From: JBBIPZ01 sp037442505 [NCBI: Deltaproteobacteria bacterium]
GTDB taxonomy: Bacteria > CALINM01
Reading direction: 5' to 3'
NCBI GenBank assembly: GCA_037442505.1
Contig: JBBIPZ010000035.1
Location: 1 to 12,810, forward strand
DNA length: 12,810 nucleotides
This document shows positions 7,404-12,810 of the stretch, piece by piece. Every line of letters starts with the position of its first letter. Within the stretch, counting starts at the first letter, position 1. A program made the translations under genes and the position numbers. Below the pieces are notes generated by a model. It saw nothing but the letters and a program-made list of their open reading frames with translations. It had not been told where the DNA came from and made no database searches.

Positions 7404-7901
7404 ATGAAAAGAGACTTGCCTATGATAATCGCTTTTGTTGGCTATTCTGGCTCAGGAAAGACTACATTGCTTACAAAGATCATCTCTATTCTTTCGGAAA
7501 AAGATTATAAAGTAGGAACAATCAAGCACACCCATCATAATTTTGAAACAGATAAACCAGGCAAAGATTCTTATCTTCATTTTCATTCTGGTGCATACGC
7601 ATCTATGATTATCTCTGATAAAAAAATCGCTTTTGTTAAAAGAAGTAACGAGCAAAACATATCTGAAATAGTAGCTAAATATTATTCTGATTGTGATGTA
7701 GTCTTTATAGAAGGGTTTAAGGATTATGATCTTCCAAAAATAGTTGTACATAGAAAAGAGTTAGGAAAACAGCCTTTATATGATAAGCTTAGCAATGTTA
7801 TCGCGGTTGCTACGGATGAGGAGATGAATTTTTCTATCCCAGTTTTTAATATAAACGAGCCTGCAAAGATATCTGCCTTTATAGAAGAGAAATTTTTGTA
7901 A
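7404..7901 (+). CDS. mobB: Molybdopterin-guanine dinucleotide biosynthesis adaptor protein MobB
   Basis: A 165-residue P-loop GTP-binding protein of the MobB family, which assists MobA in attaching GMP to molybdopterin for bis-MGD enzymes such as formate dehydrogenases and DMSO-reductase-family reductases. Visible features are Walker A GYSGSGKTT, the motif KHTHHNFETDKPGKDS followed by SGA, EGFKDYDLPKIVVHR, and VIAVATDE near the C-terminus. Length is typical. 7404 lacks a ribosome site. An in-frame ATG at 7422 gives MIIAFVGYSGSGKTT, the more usual family N-terminus, with a weak AGAGA upstream, so the true start may be 18 bases later. The 101-base gap after the regulator holds a TATAAT (7322-7327) without a recognisable -35. 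Confidence 0.88.
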   Translation: MKRDLPMIIAFVGYSGSGKTTLLTKIISILSEKDYKVGTIKHTHHNFETDKPGKDSYLHFHSGAYASMIISDKKIAFVKRSNEQNISEIVAKYYSDCDVVFIEGFKDYDLPKIVVHRKELGKQPLYDKLSNVIAVATDEEMNFSIPVFNINEPAKISAFIEEKFL

Positions 7902-7948
7902 TTAACGTTTGCTTTTTGTTGATAGCATAGGGAAAATAAGGTAACATA

Positions 7949-8323
7949 ATGTTAAAGAGGTGCTTGATGAAGATTGTATTTAAAATTTCTTTACTGTTGT
8001 TGTGTCTGATGGTTTTAATGGGACAGGTTGGCATAAAAAGCTTTGAACACGATTTTGGCAAAGTGAAGCCAGATGAATATGTATACCATACCTTTGAGAT
8101 TGAAAACTCAACAGAAGGCAATTTAGTGGTAGAAAATGTTCAGGCAGGCTGAGGCGTAAAATACAGCTTTCCCTCGGGTAGGGAAGTGAAAACAGGCGAA
8201 ATTTTACAGATCAAAATTGGTTATAAGCCTTGTGCGAGAGAGGGTTTTGAAAAAATAATTCTAGTAAGGATAAATAAACAACCAAAATTTATTAATTTTT
8301 TCATTAAAGGTGTTGCAGAATAG
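7949..8323 (+). CDS. DUF1573-family exported protein, predicted selenoprotein (in-frame TGA at 8150-8152 read as Sec)
   Basis: The frame runs 67 codons, meets TGA, then continues 56 sense codons to TAG (8321-8323), giving 124 residues. Residues 1-25 form a signal peptide or membrane anchor. SFEHDFGKVKPDEYVYHTFE and IENSTEGNLVVENVQAG match the DUF1573 pattern FGxIxxGexVxHxFxxxNxGxxxLxI ending at ASCGC. The TGA falls on the first Cys of that CGC motif (Sec68-Gly-Val; the second Cys is Val). The part after the TGA (PSGREVKTGEILQIKIGY to FIKGVAE) completes the beta-sandwich. A SECIS-like hairpin follows the TGA. Treating TGA as a stop would leave a 177-base hole in a tightly packed operon. Start 7949 has AAGGT 6 bases upstream; in-frame ATG 7967 with AGAGGTG at 7956-7962 is at least as good (Sec would be residue 62). 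One other mature Cys, residue 95. Function is unknown: perhaps periplasmic thiol or selenol redox. Confidence 0.72.
8150..8186 (+). promoter_or_regulatory. Candidate bacterial SECIS element (UGA codon plus downstream hairpin)
   Basis: After the UGA (8150-8152) and 14 linking bases, C8167 plus TTTCCCT (8168-8174) pairs with AGGGAAG (8180-8186) around a five-base loop CGGGT (8175-8179). Pairing C8167 with G8186 gives seven base pairs, with one U of the UUU run bulged. A bulged U plus a G-containing apical loop just downstream of UGA is the known arrangement of the E. coli fdhF SECIS bound by SelB. There the upper stem begins 11 bases after UGA, so this one is three bases (one codon) further away. 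The hairpin is seen directly; SelB recognition is inferred. Confidence 0.65.
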
Positions 8324-8329
8324 CTAAAG

Positions 8330-9367
8330 ATGGGTTTTATTTTGGATGGCACTTTCAAAATATTTTTAGTACCTTTAGCTGTAGCTATTGGTACTTTTTT
8401 TGTGTTGGTAATACTGCGTGGTATCGCATTTAAGCTGCTTCACAAATGGGCTGACAAAACGCATACAAAACTTGATGATATTGTTATCGTTTCCTTAAAG
8501 CTCCCTTCTTTATTTTGGTGTTTAGCTATTGGACTTTATCTTGGTGTTGCTGTTTCATCTTTCCCTGAAAAATATCTTTTTTATATCACTAAAACTATTT
8601 ATGTTGTAATCGTCTTTTCTATAACCCTTGTTGCTGCTAATCTTTCTGCCAAAATATTTAGAAATTACATTCAATCTTCTAATTTGCCTGTTCCAACAAC
8701 GGGACTTTTTTATGGCTTGTTAAAGGGAATAATACTGATAATAGGTTTTTTAATTATTCTCTCAATACTTGGCGTTTCCATTACGCCTCTTATAACAGCA
8801 TTAGGTGTTGGAGGTTTGGCGGTAGCACTTGCTTTACAGGACACGCTTGCAAATCTATTTGCGGGGCTGCATATTCTGGTAGAACGTTCAATAAGAGTGG
8901 GTGATTTTATAAGGCTTGAAACTGGTCAGGAAGGGTATGTTGAAGACATAACATGGCGAACCACCAGAATCAGAATGTTGCCCAACAACATCGTCGTGAT
9001 ACCCAATAGCAAACTATCACAGAGTATTGTTACAAATTATTATCTGCCAGAAAAAAGAATGGCGCTTTTAATTCCAGTAAGCGTTAGCTATGCATCTGAT
9101 CCGGAAAAAATAGAAAAACTGCTCTTGGATATTGCGGAATCGGCTATAGGTAAGATAGACGGTTTGCTATCAGACCCAAAACCAGCGGTGAGATTTATAC
9201 CTGGGTTTGGTGATAGTTCGCTTGATTTTACGTTAATCTGTCATGTTAGAGAGTTTACTGATCAATATCCTGTTCAGCACGAAATAAGAAAACTAATATT
9301 TAAGCGTTTTAGAGAAGAAGGGGTTGAGATTCCGTTTCCTCAACGCGTTGTCCATTTAAAACAATAA
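8330..9367 (+). CDS. mscS: MscS-family small-conductance mechanosensitive channel
   Basis: A 345-residue inner-membrane channel that opens under membrane tension and releases solutes on hypo-osmotic shock. Several N-terminal hydrophobic helices (about residues 8-30, 55-76, 84-106 and 122-148) precede the pore helix region ITALGVGGLAVALALQDTLA (about 155-175, Gly/Ala rich). Then comes the MscS beta domain: ERSIRVGDFIRLE, GYVEDITWRTTRIR, and NNIVVIPNSKLSQSIVTNYY. A mixed alpha/beta C-terminal domain ends in EIPFPQRVVHL, as in the family. It starts 6 bases after the selenoprotein-candidate stop and shows no strong ribosome site, so translational coupling to that gene is likely. It is longer than E. 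coli MscS because of additional N-terminal membrane helices. Confidence 0.93.
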   Translation: MGFILDGTFKIFLVPLAVAIGTFFVLVILRGIAFKLLHKWADKTHTKLDDIVIVSLKLPSLFWCLAIGLYLGVAVSSFPEKYLFYITKTIYVVIVFSITLVAANLSAKIFRNYIQSSNLPVPTTGLFYGLLKGIILIIGFLIILSILGVSITPLITALGVGGLAVALALQDTLANLFAGLHILVERSIRVGDFIRLETGQEGYVEDITWRTTRIRMLPNNIVVIPNSKLSQSIVTNYYLPEKRMALLIPVSVSYASDPEKIEKLLLDIAESAIGKIDGLLSDPKPAVRFIPGFGDSSLDFTLICHVREFTDQYPVQHEIRKLIFKRFREEGVEIPFPQRVVHLKQ

Positions 9368-9368
9368 A

Positions 9369-10115
9369 ATGTCAAAAAAAATCCGTGCAGACGAAGCAAT
9401 TTTTCAGATGGGCTTGGCAGAAACAAGAAGTCGCGCAAAAACATTGATAATGATGGGAAAGGTGTATTGCGATGGAAAAAAGATTGACAAAGCAGGCGAT
9501 CTTGTTTCTATTGAACAACATTTTGAGATTAAGGAAGCTCTGCCATACGTGAGCAGAGGAGGGCTTAAATTAGAAGCTGCTATTAAAGAGTTTGGGATTT
9601 CATTGAATAACAAGATTTGTGTTGATATTGGAGCGTCTACAGGCGGATTTACTGACTGCATGCTTAAATTTGGTGCAAGAAAAGTTTATGCGATTGATGT
9701 GGGTTATAGAGTATTAGATGAAAGACTGGTTAAGGATGAAAGAGTTGTTAATATTGAACGGACAAACATTCGATACTTAGACAATAAGCTAATCAAAGAT
9801 GAAATCGATTTTATAAGCATTGATGTTTCTTTTATTTCTTTGACGCTTGTCTTGCCAAAGGCTTTTGAAATCCTGAAACAAAATGGAGAAATTGTTGCTT
9901 TAATAAAACCACAATTTGAGTTAACGCCTAAAGATGTGGGTAAAGGCGGAATTGTTAGAGACGAGACCAAGCATAACAAGGCTATTGAAAAGATACTTGA
10001 TTTTGTAATGACATTTAATTTAAAAGTAGGTGGGATTGTTTCGTCTCCTATTCTTGGACGAAAAGGCAATAAAGAGTTTTTGATTTTCCTGATTAAGAGG
10101 GGGCACGTTGATTAA
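9369..10115 (+). CDS. tlyA: TlyA family rRNA 2'-O-ribose methyltransferase / putative hemolysin
   Basis: A 248-residue protein with an N-terminal S4 RNA-binding domain (about 3-60, KIRADEAIFQMGLAETRSRA) and a C-terminal FtsJ/RrmJ-like SAM methyltransferase domain. The SAM site is DIGASTGGFTD (86-96). Likely K-D-K-E catalytic residues are Lys67 (YVSRGGLKLE), Asp152 (IDVSFISL), Lys180 (LIKPQFE) and Glu236 (GNKEFLIF). Family members 2'-O-methylate cytidines of 16S and/or 23S rRNA, which affects capreomycin susceptibility; hemolysin is an older label. It starts one base after the mscS stop and overlaps the next gene by 8 bases. Full length, with nothing unusual. Confidence 0.94.
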   Translation: MSKKIRADEAIFQMGLAETRSRAKTLIMMGKVYCDGKKIDKAGDLVSIEQHFEIKEALPYVSRGGLKLEAAIKEFGISLNNKICVDIGASTGGFTDCMLKFGARKVYAIDVGYRVLDERLVKDERVVNIERTNIRYLDNKLIKDEIDFISIDVSFISLTLVLPKAFEILKQNGEIVALIKPQFELTPKDVGKGGIVRDETKHNKAIEKILDFVMTFNLKVGGIVSSPILGRKGNKEFLIFLIKRGHVD

Positions 10116-11043
10116 CATTTTATTTCCTTTCTTCATAATTATTGGCTGTGGAGTTATATTCAGATATCTAAAGCCAGGCGGATTAGATGCTGACAAAATA
10201 AGGCTTGCAATCAACACAACGGTTTTTAACCTGTTTTTACCAGCACTATGTGTAAAGGTTTTTACTACAGCAAGTTTTGGCATAGAAACACTTTCTATCC
10301 CTTTAACAGCTTGGGGTACTTTATTTATAATGATTTTAGTAAACTACTTCATATTTTTTAAATTTTTAGGCAAAAAAGGGATAGAAAATAAAAGTATAGG
10401 AGCACTTATAATTGCGGCAACACTGGGCAATGTTACTTATCTGGGCTTGCCTTTTTTAACAGGATTGTACGGGAGCAATGCAGCACAATATGCACTTTAT
10501 TATGACCTATTGGCAACAACGCCTTTTCTCTGGCTGGTTGGTGTTAGATTTGGGGGACACTTTGGAACGGGGAAAAAGTTGAGTATCAAAGAATCTTTGG
10601 TCAAGCTATTGTTCTTGCCGCCACTTTGGGGAATTGTGATAGGTGCTTTGATAAATTTATCTGGCATAACTTTGCCACATTTTATCTATAAGTCAATAGA
10701 AATGATGGCTGGGGTCGTTATTCCACTAATGACTTTTAGTGTTGGGCTTTCCCTATCCGTGTCTCATTTAGACAAGATAAATTGGCTTATAACTTTGATA
10801 GTAATGAAACTTTTAATATCGCCTTTTGTATCTTTATTTATAGGCAAACTTTTAGGACTAAGTGGAGTCCCACTATTTGCTTGTTTTCTCGAAGGAGGAA
10901 TGCCAACTATGGTGCTTTCATTGTTAATCGCTGCAGAATTTGGGCTTGATGTAGCTCTTGCAGCATTATGTATTGTTGTTACAACTGTTTGTAGTTTCTT
11001 AACACTGCCTATTCTTGTGTATTTGACCAAATTTTTTCTATAA
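10108..11043 (+). CDS. AEC-family (auxin efflux carrier-like) transporter, TTG start
   Basis: A 311-residue polytopic inner-membrane protein with about ten hydrophobic helices. It matches the AEC/malonate-type transporter family by length, by the N-terminal IIIGCGVIFRYLKPGG, and by conserved stretches NVTYLGLPFL (first half) and EGGMPTMVLSLLIAAEFGLD (second half), where Gly, Pro and Asn/Met-rich helix breaks recur. Characterised bacterial relatives carry malonate, malate or other carboxylates, but the substrate here is not deducible. The start is TTG at 10108, supported by AGAGGGGG with a 4-base spacer. It overlaps the end of tlyA by 8 bases and closes the mobB-side operon. The transcript is followed by an 84-base gap without a clear terminator. 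Confidence 0.87.
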   Translation: MINILFPFFIIIGCGVIFRYLKPGGLDADKIRLAINTTVFNLFLPALCVKVFTTASFGIETLSIPLTAWGTLFIMILVNYFIFFKFLGKKGIENKSIGALIIAATLGNVTYLGLPFLTGLYGSNAAQYALYYDLLATTPFLWLVGVRFGGHFGTGKKLSIKESLVKLLFLPPLWGIVIGALINLSGITLPHFIYKSIEMMAGVVIPLMTFSVGLSLSVSHLDKINWLITLIVMKLLISPFVSLFIGKLLGLSGVPLFACFLEGGMPTMVLSLLIAAEFGLDVALAALCIVVTTVCSFLTLPILVYLTKFFL

Positions 11044-11072
11044 AAAACGAAAAAATAATCGAAATTACCTAT

Positions 11073-11101
11073 TTTACTTAATAAAACGTATAAAATATAA
11101 T
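11073..11101 (+). promoter_or_regulatory. Sigma-70-type promoter of the rhodanese gene
   Basis: A -35 TTTACT (11073-11078, four of six consensus positions), a 17-base spacer and a perfect -10 TATAAT (11096-11101). Predicted start is near 11108. The short leader of about 20 bases contains AGGAGGG (11116-11122) with a 5-base spacer to the ATG at 11128. The upstream AT-rich tract (11041-11060) could act as an UP element. Confidence 0.75.
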
Positions 11102-11127
11102 TAGCCAAAAAAAACAGGAGGGCTTTT

Positions 11128-11637
11128 ATGAAGCTTAAATTATTTACAAAACTAACTATTTTAGCCTTAATTTCGATAGTTTGTTTATCTGGATCTGCAT
11201 CGGCATTTGGCACAAAGGAAATTGACACTGAAAAGATTGCTGTTAACTTTTATCGAGAAGCTATAAAGGGAGGCTATAAAGTTTTAACAGCAAAAGAGTT
11301 GAAAGATTGGATTGATCAAAAGAAGGATATGATAATTCTTGACACAATGCCTTTTGAAGCAAGTTACAAAAAACGTCATATTCCAGGTGCTGTTAATGTA
11401 GAATTTCCTATTTCAGAATTAACGACACTGGATGATAATAAAAAAAATGAACTGATAAAAGCTATTGGTACGGATAAAGAAAAAACAATAGTTTTTTATT
11501 GTGGCTTTACCACCTGCACAAGAAGTCATAATGGTGCAATGTGGGCAGTCAAGTTAGGTTATAAAAATGTATATCGTCAGCCTGGAGGAATAAATGCCTG
11601 GCTTGATGCTGATTACCCCGTAGAGAAAGTAAAATAG
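11128..11637 (+). CDS. Exported rhodanese-like sulfurtransferase with two-cysteine active loop
   Basis: A 169-residue single-domain rhodanese. A signal peptide (MKLKLFTKLTILALISIVCL to SASA-FG, about residues 1-27) sends it to the periplasm. The domain shows ILDTMPFEASYKKRHIPGAVN and the active loop FYCGFTTCTRSHNGA, then GYKNVYRQPGGINAWLDADYPV. The loop carries two Cys four residues apart (CGFTTC), instead of the single-Cys CxxGxRS loop of GlpE/PspE-type enzymes. This resembles periplasmic CGGxxCxxS variants, so catalysis could involve a disulfide as well as a persulfide. It has its own strong promoter and ribosome site, suggesting steady expression. A role in periplasmic thiosulfate, polysulfide or sulfur handling is inferred. 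It converges on the next gene with only 5 bases between stop codons and no terminator hairpin seen. Confidence 0.88.
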   Translation: MKLKLFTKLTILALISIVCLSGSASAFGTKEIDTEKIAVNFYREAIKGGYKVLTAKELKDWIDQKKDMIILDTMPFEASYKKRHIPGAVNVEFPISELTTLDDNKKNELIKAIGTDKEKTIVFYCGFTTCTRSHNGAMWAVKLGYKNVYRQPGGINAWLDADYPVEKVK

Positions 11638-11642
11638 CGAAA

Positions 11643-12521
11643 CTATAAAGCCCTAAAAATCTCTGGTTTAAGGTAGTCGCTGTTTTTCTCATTAATCACT
11701 TTTTCAAGCAGGGCTATGGCTGAAGGTTTATCTTTTGGCATGCGAATTTTGAGTGGTAAATAGTTGGAGGCATGGTTTGCCATAAAAAGCCCTGCTTTCA
11801 GATCTGTGTTTTCGAGCATCAATTTAAGCTCTGATAACAATTCAAAAGGGGACGGCAACACAAAGTCCCCACTTTTTTGCTCTTCATATAAGGGGGTGTT
11901 TTCAACGACCATAACGGTCAATGCGCCGATATAATTAGGCTGCATAACTGATAGTAGTGTGCCAGTATCAATTGCATGAGCATTAGATAACTTTTTCCCA
12001 CCGATACCTAACAAAACAGTCACACTTAACTTAATGCCAGCATCTATGATTTTTAAACCTGCTTCTAACATCTGGTCACGAGATACACCTTTACAAATCT
12101 TTTTAAGAACAAGATCGTTGCCAGACTCTATCCCTAAATAAACTATGCCTAAGCCCTTTTCTTTTAAAAGAAGGAGATCTTCTTTTGATTTTCTTAAAAT
12201 ACTTTTTGCGTTAGCATATAGGCCAATACGTTGAAGATAAGGAAATGCTGCATGTAGTTTTTCAAATAAGCCTAACAGATAATCTGTTTTTAATACAAGA
12301 ACGTCGCCATCACATAAAAATACGCGTCTTACAAAATTGCCATACTGTTTTGATGCGAACGAAATGTCTTTTTCAATAATAGATTGGTCTTTTAATTTAA
12401 ATTTGACGTCTTTGTATGTAGGGCAGAAAGTACATTTATTATGCGAACAACCAACAGTGATCTGTAAAATAATACTATTTGCCTCGCTGGGAGGCCTAAT
12501 AATTATTCCTTGATAATCCAT
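11643..12521 (-). CDS. Radical SAM protein of the Elp3-like clade (CX4CX2C cluster motif)
   Basis: A 292-residue iron-sulfur enzyme. The [4Fe-4S] ligands are Cys25, Cys30 and Cys33 in GCSHNKCTFC. The spacing is CX4CX2C rather than the classical CX3CX2C, but GCSHNKCTFC followed by YKDVKF is the usual form of a small, mostly uncharacterised radical SAM subfamily. Other family marks are VFLCDGDVLVL (about 67-77, often LADGD in relatives), the SAM-contacting GIESGND (about 130-136) and LGIGGKKLSNAHAIDT. No TRAM, SPASM or B12 domain is visible. The reaction is unknown. ATG 12521 has no Shine-Dalgarno; a possible own promoter lies immediately upstream inside the tRNA terminator. Confidence 0.88.
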   Translation of the reverse strand: MDYQGIIIRPPSEANSIILQITVGCSHNKCTFCPTYKDVKFKLKDQSIIEKDISFASKQYGNFVRRVFLCDGDVLVLKTDYLLGLFEKLHAAFPYLQRIGLYANAKSILRKSKEDLLLLKEKGLGIVYLGIESGNDLVLKKICKGVSRDQMLEAGLKIIDAGIKLSVTVLLGIGGKKLSNAHAIDTGTLLSVMQPNYIGALTVMVVENTPLYEEQKSGDFVLPSPFELLSELKLMLENTDLKAGLFMANHASNYLPLKIRMPKDKPSAIALLEKVINEKNSDYLKPEIFRAL

Positions 12522-12544
12522 AACATTAGAAAAAAAGTAAAAGA

Positions 12545-12573
12545 ATTATAAAAAAACCTCAAAAGAGGGTTAA
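12545..12573 (-). promoter_or_regulatory. Possible promoter of the radical SAM gene, embedded in the tRNA terminator
   Basis: On the minus strand, TTAACC (12573-12568, four of six -35 positions), a 17-base spacer and a perfect TATAAT (12550-12545). The predicted start near 12538 leaves only about 16 untranslated bases and no ribosome site. The element shares its bases with the terminator hairpin and T tract, so the TATAAT could also be a by-product of the T-rich tail. Confidence 0.4.
12550..12571 (-). terminator. Intrinsic terminator of the tRNA-Lys/tRNA-Glu transcript
   Basis: On the minus strand, AACCCTC, a TTTT loop and GAGGTT form a six-pair stem with one bulged C, followed at once by a run of T (complement of the A run at 12550-12556). 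It begins 8 bases after the CCA end of tRNA-Glu. The stem is modest but the position and T tract are typical. Confidence 0.7.
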
Positions 12574-12579
12574 CTTTTA

Positions 12580-12655
12580 TGGCGTCCCCACGGGGATTCG
12601 AACCCCGGTTACAGCCGTGAAAGGGCTGGGTCCTTGGCCACTAGACGATGGGGAC
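12580..12655 (-). tRNA. tRNA-Glu (anticodon TTC), CCA encoded
   Basis: A 76-base cloverleaf on the minus strand. The acceptor stem GTCCCCA pairs with TGGGGAC, with discriminator G and an encoded CCA (12582-12580). The anticodon stem CAGCC/GGCTG encloses the loop CTTTCAC with anticodon TTC. The T arm is CCGGG-GTTCGAA-TCCCCG-like and complete. It lies 18 bases downstream of tRNA-Lys and is presumably cleaved from the same transcript. Confidence 0.96.
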
Positions 12656-12673
12656 AATGACCAAATTGACATA

Positions 12674-12746
12674 TGAGCCGCGATGGATTCGAACCATCGA
12701 CCACCTCCTTAAAAGGGAGATGCTCTACCTACTGAGCTAGCGGCCC
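12674..12746 (-). tRNA. tRNA-Lys (anticodon TTT), CCA not encoded
   Basis: A 73-base cloverleaf on the minus strand. The acceptor stem GGGCCGC pairs with GCGGCTC (one G-U pair), with discriminator A. The D arm is CTAGCTCAGTAGGTAGAGC. The anticodon stem TCTCC/GGAGG encloses CTTTTAA with anticodon TTT, and the T arm CGATG-GTTCGAA-CATCG is intact. The bases after the discriminator are TAT, so CCA must be added by the nucleotidyltransferase, unlike the adjacent tRNA-Glu. Confidence 0.96.
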
Positions 12747-12765
12747 CTCGCTTATTAGACTAATA

Positions 12766-12795
12766 CTTATACAACAATTTAAACACAAATGTCAA
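12766..12795 (-). promoter_or_regulatory. Sigma-70 promoter of the tRNA operon
   Basis: On the minus strand, a perfect -35 TTGACA (12795-12790), an 18-base spacer and a -10 TATAAG (12771-12766, five of six). The predicted start is near 12759, about 13 bases before tRNA-Lys. This is the strongest -35 in the window, as expected for a stable-RNA gene. Confidence 0.8.
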
Positions 12796-12810
12796 GCATT
12801 TTTCTCCCTA

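Noticed and set aside
8150-8152. TGA as a genuine stop, making a 67-residue protein or a pseudogene
   Set aside because: The frame continues for 56 codons with clear family similarity, no frameshift is present, the TGA lies on the motif cysteine, a SECIS-like hairpin follows, and operon spacing favours the longer product. A fresh nonsense mutation remains the main alternative and is reflected in the confidence.
11638-11642. Bidirectional terminator between the convergent rhodanese and radical SAM genes
   Set aside because: Only five bases separate the stop codons and no hairpin with flanking A/T tracts is visible nearby.

Overview
This is an AT-rich bacterial window (about one third G+C by eye) in which almost every base is genic and strong AGGAGG-type ribosome sites are common. 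The gene set fits an anaerobic, possibly thermophilic, sulfur-using Gram-negative lineage: a sigma-54 enhancer-binding regulator, a HAAT/Liv ABC importer, MobB, an exported rhodanese, a CRISPR remnant and an apparent selenoprotein. A Desulfurella/Hippea-like relative is my best guess, but this is a low-confidence inference.

Layout. Bases 1-129 are the right-hand end of a CRISPR array (two identical repeats, period 73). Bases 292-5694 hold a six-gene minus-strand operon. Read in its own direction it encodes a 3-hydroxybutyrate-dehydrogenase-like short-chain dehydrogenase, a periplasmic solute-binding protein, the permeases LivH and LivM, and the ATPases LivG and LivF. A near-consensus sigma-54 (-24/-12) promoter lies just in front of the dehydrogenase. 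The divergent gene at 5914-7302 encodes a PAS-AAA+-Fis sigma-54 activator. Six copies of a TTGATACA-like motif, two of them forming a perfect palindrome, lie between the two genes at enhancer distance. Together these look like a self-contained inducible uptake and oxidation module with its own regulator.

Bases 7404-11043 carry a plus-strand run: mobB, a small exported DUF1573 protein, an MscS channel, tlyA and an AEC-family transporter. The last four are packed with gaps of 6 and 1 bases and an 8-base overlap. The DUF1573 gene is the most striking item. Its reading frame is interrupted by one TGA exactly where the family has the first Cys of its CGC motif. The frame then stays open for 56 codons that complete the domain, and a bulged hairpin resembling a bacterial SECIS element follows the TGA. 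I interpret it as a selenoprotein (Sec at residue 68 of 124) that routine annotation would truncate.

Bases 11073-11637 hold an exported two-cysteine rhodanese with its own good sigma-70 promoter. It converges, 5 bases apart, on a minus-strand radical SAM gene (11643-12521). The right end carries a minus-strand tRNA-Lys/tRNA-Glu unit with a strong promoter and an intrinsic terminator; a possible promoter for the radical SAM gene is embedded in that terminator.
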